Shown here: positions 32,156 through 37,766 of the stretch, piece by piece
Position numbering within the stretch: position 1 is the stretch's first letter
Layout of the letters: the number at the start of each line of letters is the position of its first letter
Assembly: GCA_035566895.1 (NCBI GenBank)
Contig: DATMQA010000060.1
Span: 1 to 37,766 of the forward strand
Origin: DATMQA01 sp035566895
Lineage (GTDB): Bacteria > Verrucomicrobiota > Verrucomicrobiia > Limisphaerales > UBA8199
DNA length: 37,766 bases
Reading direction: 5' to 3'
The notes under the pieces: generated by a model
Told to the model about the DNA's origin: nothing
The model's database searches: none
What the model saw: only the letters and a program-made list of their open reading frames with translations
Position numbers and translations under genes: made by a program

Positions 32156-34354
32156 CTACGCCCTCGCCGCCGGTTTGCCTTTGGCTGAGTCCATGATCGT
32201 CGTGACGATGTTCGCCGGCACCGGCTCGAAGCGGAATGGCTCCATCGAGTAAGCGGCGCGCCCTTTGGACAAGGACCGGATCGCCGTCGCGTAGCCGAAC
32301 ATCTCCGCCAGCGGCACCTCGGCCTTGAGAATCGTCGAGGAATCTTTTGCCTCGATATCGCCGATCTTGCCCCGGCGCCGGGTGATGTCCCCGATCAAAT
32401 CGCCCTGGTATTCCTGGGGCGTGGTGACTTCGACCTTCATGATCGGCTCCAGCAGAATCGGATGGGCTTTCTTGGCCGCGTCTTTCAGCGCGAAAATGCC
32501 GGCCATCTTGAACGCCAATTCGCTCGAATCGACTTCGTGGAAGCTGCCGTCCGTAATGGCCACCTTCACATCGACTACCGGGTAGCCGGCCAGCACGCCG
32601 CCCTTGATCGCTTCTTCCACGCCGTCAATCACCGCCGGAATATATTCCTTGGGAATCGTCCCGCCAACGATGGCGTTCTCAATCTCGACGCCTTTGCCGC
32701 GCTCATTCGGCGCCAGGGTGAGACAGGCGTGACCGTATTGGCCGCGCCCACCCGACTGGCGGATGAACTTGCCTTCCCCTTCGGCGTGCTTGGTCACCGT
32801 TTCACGGTAGGCGATCTGGGGCGCCCCGGCGTTGGCGGCGACCTTGAATTCTCGGAATAACCGGTCGCGAATGATTTCCAGGTGCAGCTCGCCCATGCCG
32901 GCGATGATCAATTGGCTGGTCTCTTCGTTGGTGAAGCAGCGGAAGGTCGGGTCTTCTTCTGCCAGCCGTTGCAGGCCTTCGCTCATTTTCTCACGGTCGG
33001 CCTTGGTCTTGGGCTCGACGGCCATCGAAATCACCGGCTCCGGGAACGTCGGCGGTTCCAGAAGGATTTCCAGGTCCTCATCGCAAAGGGTGTCACCGGT
33101 GGTGATATTCTTCAGCCCGACCAGTGCGGCGATATCGCCGGCGTAAGTGGTTTCCACCTCGATGCGTTTGTCCGCCTGGATCATCATCACGCGACTGACG
33201 CGTTCGCGCTTCCGCGTGCGCGGATTGTAAATGATGTCTCCCTTTTTAAGCTGGCCGCTATAAACGCGGAAGAAAACCAGCTTCCCAACATAAGGATCGG
33301 TCCATAGCTTGAACGCCAGGGAGCAAAACTTGCCATTATCATCGGAATGGATTTCCACCTGCTTGTCGGAACCCGGCACAAGGCCAACCGCCGGTGGCAC
33401 ATCCAGGGGCGAGGGCAGGTAATCAACGACTGCATCCACCAGCGGCTGCACACCGCGTTTCTTGAAAGCCGAGCCGCACAACACCGGCACGAATTCAATC
33501 TTGCAGGTCAGCCGGCGAATGGCCGCTTTGAGTTCCTTGGCCGTGACGGGCTTGTTGTCGATCACCAACTCGGCGATGTGGTCGTCCTTATTTGAAACCG
33601 CGTCGATGAGTTCCGCCAGGGCAGCCTGGGCGGATTCCTTCAGCTCGGCAGGGATATCGGTGACGGCGTACTTCAGACCGACCTCGTCGTTCGTGTCGTA
33701 GACAATCGCTTTCTGATTTACGATATCGATGACCCCGGTGAAATAGTCCTCTTTGCCGATGGGCAGGAAAATCGGGTAAGCATAAGCGCCCAGCTTCTTG
33801 CGCATGTCGTCCAGCGCGTTGTCAAAATTGGCGCCGGTCCGGTCCATCTTGTTGACGAACGCGATACGGGGGACCTTGTACTTGGTGGCCTGACGCCACA
33901 CCGTTTCCGACTGAGGTTGCACGCCGGCGACCCCGCAGAAAACCGCAACCGCCCCATCCAGCACGCGCATCGAGCGCTCCACTTCAGCGGTGAAATCGAC
34001 GTGGCCGGGAGTATCGATGATGTTTACCCGGTGCGGCACGCTCACGAAGGCCTTGTAAGTGCCGTCCTCTTTCTGGGTCCAATAGCAGGTCGTGGCGGCG
34101 GACGTGATGGTGATGCCGCGCTCGCGCTCCTGCTCCATCCAGTCCGTCACCGTATTGCCGTCATCGACGTCGCCCATCTTATGGATGAGGCCGGTGTAAA
34201 AGAGGATGCGCTCGGTGGTGGTCGTCTTGCCGGCATCGATATGCGCGGCGATGCCGATGTTGCGCGTGCGCTCCATCGGATACGGCCGGCTCGCCGCGTT
34301 GGGTGAATCCTTCTGCGTCGCGGCCGGTTTGGTCTTTTCCATTACTGCTTCCAT
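32156..34354 (-). CDS. fusA: Elongation factor G
   Basis: Translocation GTPase, 732 aa from ATG 34354 (GAAAGG four bases upstream; TTG 34366 would add four residues). G1 AHIDAGKTT at 37-45, G2 region RGITITSAAT, G3 DTPGHVDF, G4 NKMD, then domains II to V ending ATAIRSLSKGRAAYSMEPFR. The N-terminal 28 residues before RTRNIGIAAHID are longer than in most EF-G. Separated from rpsG by a terminator; no tuf gene is adjacent. Confidence 0.98.
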   Translation of the reverse strand: MEAVMEKTKPAATQKDSPNAASRPYPMERTRNIGIAAHIDAGKTTTTERILFYTGLIHKMGDVDDGNTVTDWMEQERERGITITSAATTCYWTQKEDGTYKAFVSVPHRVNIIDTPGHVDFTAEVERSMRVLDGAVAVFCGVAGVQPQSETVWRQATKYKVPRIAFVNKMDRTGANFDNALDDMRKKLGAYAYPIFLPIGKEDYFTGVIDIVNQKAIVYDTNDEVGLKYAVTDIPAELKESAQAALAELIDAVSNKDDHIAELVIDNKPVTAKELKAAIRRLTCKIEFVPVLCGSAFKKRGVQPLVDAVVDYLPSPLDVPPAVGLVPGSDKQVEIHSDDNGKFCSLAFKLWTDPYVGKLVFFRVYSGQLKKGDIIYNPRTRKRERVSRVMMIQADKRIEVETTYAGDIAALVGLKNITTGDTLCDEDLEILLEPPTFPEPVISMAVEPKTKADREKMSEGLQRLAEEDPTFRCFTNEETSQLIIAGMGELHLEIIRDRLFREFKVAANAGAPQIAYRETVTKHAEGEGKFIRQSGGRGQYGHACLTLAPNERGKGVEIENAIVGGTIPKEYIPAVIDGVEEAIKGGVLAGYPVVDVKVAITDGSFHEVDSSELAFKMAGIFALKDAAKKAHPILLEPIMKVEVTTPQEYQGDLIGDITRRRGKIGDIEAKDSSTILKAEVPLAEMFGYATAIRSLSKGRAAYSMEPFRFEPVPANIVTTIMDSAKGKPAARA

Positions 34355-34395
34355 CGAACCTTTCAAATTACACTTTTTAAGCGGCTAATCCGGGA

Positions 34396-34442
34396 ATAAA
34401 AACGCCCCGGGCTTCGTTCGGCCTTCGGGGCGCACTAAAATC
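34396..34442 (-). terminator. Intrinsic terminator between rpsG and fusA
   Basis: On the minus strand CGCCCCG (34442-34436) pairs with CGGGGCG (34409-34403), with a further GGC/GCC pairing inside, and is followed by TTTTTATT. It lies 9 bases past the rpsG stop, so it should end or attenuate the rpsL-rpsG transcript before fusA. Confidence 0.8.
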
Positions 34443-34450
34443 AATTTATC

Positions 34451-34924
34451 CTACCAGCGGAAATGCGCAAATGCCTTGTTTGCCTGGGCCATTTTATGCA
34501 CCTCATCGCGTTTGCGGATGGCATTGCCCTGCCCCTGGAAAGCTTCCATGATCTCAGCCGCCAGAGCCTCCTTCATCGGGATGCCTTTGCGGTTATCCGC
34601 GAAATCCACAAGCCAGCGAAGCGCCAGGGCAAATTGCCGGTCGGGGGGGACTTCCAATGGCACCTGGTAAGTGGCGCCGCCGACACGCCGGGCCTTGACC
34701 TCCAGGCGCGGCTTGGCGTTATCCACCGCCCGTTGCAGGATATCCAAAGGGCTGGCGGCGGGGTTCTTAGCCGCAATCTGGTCGAACGCGCCATACACAA
34801 TCCGTTGCGCCACACTCTTTTTGCCCATTTCCATGACCGTGTTGACCAGGCGCGAAACCAGCGCGCTGTTGAATTTCGCGTCCTTGGGAATTGGCCTGCG
34901 GGTAGCTTGACGACGTCGTGACAT
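34451..34924 (-). CDS. rpsG: 30S ribosomal protein S7
   Basis: 157 aa, standard. Primary 16S rRNA-binding protein of the 30S head and, in Escherichia coli, translational repressor of its own operon. Starts MSRRRQATRRPIPKDAKFNS; contains VGGATYQVPLEVPPDRQFAL and ends KMAQANKAFAHFRW. Follows rpsL after a 64-bp spacer with GGTTACAAA repeats. Confidence 0.98.
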   Translation of the reverse strand: MSRRRQATRRPIPKDAKFNSALVSRLVNTVMEMGKKSVAQRIVYGAFDQIAAKNPAASPLDILQRAVDNAKPRLEVKARRVGGATYQVPLEVPPDRQFALALRWLVDFADNRKGIPMKEALAAEIMEAFQGQGNAIRKRDEVHKMAQANKAFAHFRW

Positions 34925-34928
34925 TGTT

Positions 34929-34962
34929 GGTTACAAAGGTTAAATGGTTACAAAGTTACAAA
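34929..34962. repeat. GGTTACAAA tandem repeat in rpsL-rpsG spacer
   Basis: Four adjacent imperfect units: GGTTACAAA, GGTTAAAT, GGTTACAAA, GTTACAAA. It lies immediately upstream of the rpsG start on the transcript, where a Shine-Dalgarno would be expected. Confidence 0.85.
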
Positions 34963-34988
34963 GCTGTGAAACGTGAAGCCTGTCCTGC

Positions 34989-35423
34989 CTAAGCCGCTGG
35001 CGCAGCGGGGGCGGCCGGAGCAGCAGCCGCGGCGGCTGCGGGTTTGGACCCTGGTTTAGGGCGTTTCACCCCGTATTTCGAGCGGCTCACGCGGCGCTTT
35101 TCCACCCCGGCGGCGTCCAGCGTGCCCCGCACGATGTGATAGCGAACACCGGGCAAATCCTTCACCCGGCCACCCCGCACCAGCACAATCGAGTGTTCCT
35201 GGAGATTATGGCCTTCATCGGGAATGTAGGCGATCACCTCGTAGCCGTTGGTCAGGCGCACCTTGGCGACCTTGCGCATCGCCGAATTGGGCTTTTTGGG
35301 CGTGCGCGTCATGACCTGGATGCAGACACCCCGCCGAAAAGGCGAATTCTCCAAGGCTGGCGACTTGGACTTGTGCTTCAGCTTGCTGCGGCCCTTGCGG
35401 ACCAATTGATTAATTGTCGGCAT
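34989..35423 (-). CDS. rpsL: 30S ribosomal protein S12 with Ala/Pro-rich tail
   Basis: 144 aa; typical S12 is about 124. Decoding-centre protein with PKKPNSAMRKVAKVRLTNG and EHSIVLVRGGRVKDLPGVRY, the streptomycin-related loops in their wild-type form (Lys-Pro-Asn and Lys-Asp-Leu-Pro). After YGVKRPKPGSKP comes an Ala/Pro-only tail (AAAAAAAPAAPAAPAA). First gene of the str group, with a candidate promoter and a palindrome upstream. Confidence 0.98.
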   Translation of the reverse strand: MPTINQLVRKGRSKLKHKSKSPALENSPFRRGVCIQVMTRTPKKPNSAMRKVAKVRLTNGYEVIAYIPDEGHNLQEHSIVLVRGGRVKDLPGVRYHIVRGTLDAAGVEKRRVSRSKYGVKRPKPGSKPAAAAAAAPAAPAAPAA

Positions 35424-35446
35424 TGCGTGTAAAAACTCTGCCCGCC

Positions 35447-35460
35447 TTGCCCCGGGGCAA
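35447..35460. promoter_or_regulatory. 14-bp palindrome in rpsL leader
   Basis: TTGCCCCGGGGCAA is perfectly self-complementary and lies between the predicted transcription start (about 35465) and the rpsL ATG. It could be an operator or an early leader hairpin. Confidence 0.5.
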
Positions 35461-35471
35461 AGGGAACGCGG

Positions 35472-35499
35472 AATATAGCAGACGTCTTTGGGGTTGCAA
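35472..35499 (-). promoter_or_regulatory. Promoter for rpsL
   Basis: On the minus strand: TTGCAA (35499-35494), 16-base spacer, TATATT (35477-35472), followed by the GC-rich discriminator CCGCG. The element shares GCGGAATATAG on the plus strand with the rpsJ promoter. Leader about 42 nt. Confidence 0.7.
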
Positions 35500-35519
35500 C
35501 AACTATTTCAATATGGGAA

Positions 35520-35538
35520 TTGCGCATTGCGCTTGCGC
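35520..35538. promoter_or_regulatory. Three TTGCGC copies upstream of rpsL promoter
   Basis: TTGCGC at 35520-35525, 35527-35532 and 35533-35538, about 20-40 bases upstream of the -35 as read on the minus strand (GCGCAA). They could be a binding site for a regulator; this is suggestive only. Confidence 0.4.
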
Positions 35539-35577
35539 TGGGGGTTGTTACAAGCGGGTGAGGTAATTCCAGAAGGC

Positions 35578-35597
35578 GAGCCAACTGTGGTTGGCTC
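35578..35597 (-). terminator. Hairpin after the 242-aa membrane protein gene
   Basis: GAGCCAAC (35578-35585) pairs perfectly with GTTGGCTC (35590-35597) around TGTG, 28 bases past the stop of the upstream minus-strand gene. No T-run on the minus strand, so weak or Rho-aided termination. Confidence 0.5.
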
Positions 35598-35624
35598 TGA
35601 GCGCACCCCCGCTCCATCACCCCG

Positions 35625-36353
35625 TTACTCGCTGTCCCCCGGTTTAGAGCTGAAGACGCTGTCCAGGATGACTTCCTTGGTTTTCCACAGCAGCGCCATG
35701 GTCATGGCCAGGGGCAGCACCACCAGGATGACCGGCAGCCAGGCGCTTTCGCGGGCAAAAACCGCCGCCAGGTTTTGCATATAGAGCGGCAGGTTCTGGA
35801 CCTGAAGGGAGACCGGCAGTTGTGGGGCCCGGGCGACCACGAAGCAAATCGACCCGATTACAAAGGTGACCCCCAGGAAATTGAAGTTAAGGGTCGTGAA
35901 CTGTTTGATGTCGAGGCGCAGAGCCTCGTCGGGCAACATGGCGCCCAGGCGGCGCAGCACCAGATTGAGCGCGCCCAGGAACAGCAGGGCTGAAACTTGC
36001 AAGAGGATGACCATCGCGAAGAAAAAGCTGCTATTGGGGAGTCGATTCCACCAGTAAAGAAAAGGGCTCAGGCCGAAATTGATCAGGCTCAAGATGAGGG
36101 CGAAGTCGAGGGCGCTCCGCCAGACGCGCTCTTGTTTTTGGAACGCGGCGAGCTGCCATAAGCCGTAAACCAGCAAACCGGTGCAGGCCAGCGGCGGCGC
36201 CAGAGCAAAGTCACGGAGCGAATCAGTCCGGGCCATCGCCGTGTGAAAGCAGACGACGAGCGCCGCCGGCAGCCCCCAAAACAACGCCGACAGCCCTCGC
36301 ACCAACCGGCCCAACGACCGCATGAGGTCGGAGTTGGGTGCGGGGTCAGGCAT
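35625..36353 (-). CDS. Hypothetical polytopic membrane protein, 242 aa
   Basis: About six membrane segments: near 20-38, 50-70, 81-100, 109-134, 156-174 and 203-224, with a short cytosolic loop (RRLGAMLPDEALRLDIKQF) between the fourth and fifth. No signature of a known transporter or enzyme. ATG start at 36353, immediately downstream of speA (30 bp), so possibly co-transcribed with it. Function unknown; a polyamine connection would be guesswork. Confidence 0.8.
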   Translation of the reverse strand: MPDPAPNSDLMRSLGRLVRGLSALFWGLPAALVVCFHTAMARTDSLRDFALAPPLACTGLLVYGLWQLAAFQKQERVWRSALDFALILSLINFGLSPFLYWWNRLPNSSFFFAMVILLQVSALLFLGALNLVLRRLGAMLPDEALRLDIKQFTTLNFNFLGVTFVIGSICFVVARAPQLPVSLQVQNLPLYMQNLAAVFARESAWLPVILVVLPLAMTMALLWKTKEVILDSVFSSKPGDSE

Positions 36354-36383
36354 GGGGAAACGTGAGGCGGGAGGCGAAGAAAA

Positions 36384-37766
36384 TCAGAAACTCAGATAGG
36401 TGTATTCCTTCAGCCCCTTTTCATAGTCATCCAGCAACCGCATCGCTTCAGAAGGCTTCATGCGGTCGGACTTGATCGCCTCATCGATCTGCGCCTTCAT
36501 CTGGCGCTTCAATTCCTTCTCATCATACTGGACCGAGTCCAGGGCCTGGACGATGGTCGTGCCTTCGATAATTTCCTCGACGTAATAACCGGCGGGTTCG
36601 TCAGGGTCGAGGAAGACGTGCACCTCATTGACGCGGCCGAATAGATTATGCAAGTCGCCCATGATGTCCTGGTAAGCGCCCATGAGGAAGAACCCCAGGT
36701 AATAGGGCTCGGGCATGCCGTTGCCATTGTTAATCAGCGGGTGCAAGGAGAGAGTATCCCGCACGTCCCGCAGGTCGATGAACTTATTGACCTGCCCGTC
36801 GGAATCGCACGTGATATCGACCAGAGTCGCTTCGCGCGTGGGCCGCTCGTTTAGCCGGCTGACGGGCATGACCGGGAACAGTTGGCCCAGTGCCCAATGG
36901 TCCAGCAACGATTGGAACACCGAAAAATTACAGAGGTACTGGTCGCCGAGGCTGTCTTCGAGCTTGCGGATTTCCTCGGGCACATAGGCTTGGTCGCGGA
37001 AGGTATCGACCACGTCGCGGCTGATCTCCCAATAGAGGTTTTCAATCTTGGCCTTCTCCGGCAAATCGAGCATGCCCAGGGTAAACATGTGCTGGGCGTC
37101 TTCTTTCCGCTCGAGCGCATCGTGGTAAGCCTCCAGTTTATTCAGCTTGGGCAGGTTCTTCCGAATATCGAGCAACTCCTTCACCAGTGCATGTTCGTTC
37201 TCCGTGTATTGGAAGTAATCCCCGGGCCGGACCTTCGCAATCGAACCAAACACTTCGACGATCAACACGCTATGATGCGCTACCACCGCGCGGCCGCTCT
37301 CGCTGATAATGTCCGGGTGCGGCACTTTCTCCGCATTGCAAACATCAGCGACATAGTAAACGATGTCATTGGCGTATTCCTGCAGCGTGTAGTTAGTCGA
37401 GCTGTCAAACGCGGACCGGCTGCCGTCGTAATCGACGCCCAGGCCGCCGCCCACGTCGAGGTATTCGATCGGGAACCCCATTTTTTGGAGCTTGGCGTAA
37501 AACCGGGCCGCTTCCTGCACCGCGCGCTTGACGATCAGGATGTCCGGGACCTGGGAACCGATATGGAAATGCAGCAGTTTGAAACAGTGGGCCAGCGCTT
37601 CGGCCTTAAGCATCTCGGTGGCGACCAACAGCTCGGCGGTGCTCAGGCCGAACTTGGCATTCTCGCCGCCGCTGTCCGCCCATTTGCCGCCCCCTTTGCT
37701 TAGCAGCCGCGCGCGGAAACCGATGAGCGGCTCGACGCCGAGCTGTTTCGAGATGCTGATGATCTG
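36384..37766 (-). CDS. speA: Biosynthetic arginine decarboxylase, partial (C-terminal 460 aa)
   Basis: PLP-dependent enzyme that makes agmatine from arginine, a polyamine precursor. The frame runs to the window edge, so the start lies outside; full-length SpeA is about 640 aa. Visible features: SKGGGKWADSGGENAKFGLS near the left, HFHIGSQ, YLDVGGGLGVDYDGS, ISESGRAVVAHH, NFSVFQSLLDHWALGQLFP and VDITCDSDGQVNKF. The Lys that binds PLP lies beyond the edge. The shorter frame starting at 37628 begins at an internal TTG and is not the true start. Confidence 0.95.
   Translation of the reverse strand, partial: QIISISKQLGVEPLIGFRARLLSKGGGKWADSGGENAKFGLSTAELLVATEMLKAEALAHCFKLLHFHIGSQVPDILIVKRAVQEAARFYAKLQKMGFPIEYLDVGGGLGVDYDGSRSAFDSSTNYTLQEYANDIVYYVADVCNAEKVPHPDIISESGRAVVAHHSVLIVEVFGSIAKVRPGDYFQYTENEHALVKELLDIRKNLPKLNKLEAYHDALERKEDAQHMFTLGMLDLPEKAKIENLYWEISRDVVDTFRDQAYVPEEIRKLEDSLGDQYLCNFSVFQSLLDHWALGQLFPVMPVSRLNERPTREATLVDITCDSDGQVNKFIDLRDVRDTLSLHPLINNGNGMPEPYYLGFFLMGAYQDIMGDLHNLFGRVNEVHVFLDPDEPAGYYVEEIIEGTTIVQALDSVQYDEKELKRQMKAQIDEAIKSDRMKPSEAMRLLDDYEKGLKEYTYLSF

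Overview
The window (about 37.8 kb, GC-rich, no plasmid or phage core genes) looks like a chromosomal segment of a free-living, polysaccharide-degrading member of the Verrucomicrobiota. This is inferred from secreted proteins with the GFTLIELLVVIAIIAILA prepilin-type leader and a C-terminal DG motif, the secreted glycoside hydrolases and lectin-like proteins, many genes without a clear Shine-Dalgarno, and gene content. No rRNA or species marker was available.

Left end (1-3.6 kb): accessory DNA. A minus-strand protein with a HEPN-type R-x4-H motif faces a two-gene plus-strand module (an unrecognised 226-aa protein and a DUF6602-like protein with a PD-(D/E)xK-like pattern). A perfect 21-bp direct repeat brackets that two-gene module. 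This is the best candidate in the window for an undescribed, possibly defensive, system, but nothing in the sequence proves that role.

3.6-8.6 kb: a secreted M3 metallopeptidase diverges from a pair of oligopeptide-type ABC ATPases (OppD/OppF-like) that have no permease or binding-protein genes beside them. A small anchored protein follows on the opposite strand. 8.7-12 kb: a pseudopilin-like secreted protein, a 154-aa unknown, a 53-aa single-pass membrane protein gene, then 1.3 kb of repeat-dense non-coding DNA.

12-27.4 kb: a 662-aa unknown, then a beta-glucan-oriented group: secreted GH3 beta-glucosidase (minus), pseudopilin-like protein, 977-aa secreted lectin-like protein, GH16 glucanase, a membrane-anchored SGNH-fold protein with nested and C-terminal TPRs, and a NarL-type histidine kinase/response regulator pair that could regulate the group. 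A tRNA-Arg(CCT) gene lies tail-to-tail with the response regulator, one base away.

27.7-37.8 kb: a membrane-anchored GrpE-like protein converges on a minus-strand translation cluster, in transcription order rpsL, rpsG, fusA, then a DUF2281-like/MazF-like toxin-antitoxin pair (toxin frameshifted), a Uma2 endonuclease, then rpsJ, rplC, rplD, rplW. There is no tuf, and the S10 operon stops after rplW. rpsL and rpsJ have similar candidate promoters. Upstream of rpsL lie a six-segment membrane protein and the C-terminal 460 residues of SpeA, cut by the window edge.

A recurrent feature is that many intergenic spacers, including those between ribosomal protein genes, hold short imperfect tandem repeats with a different 7-15 bp unit each time.
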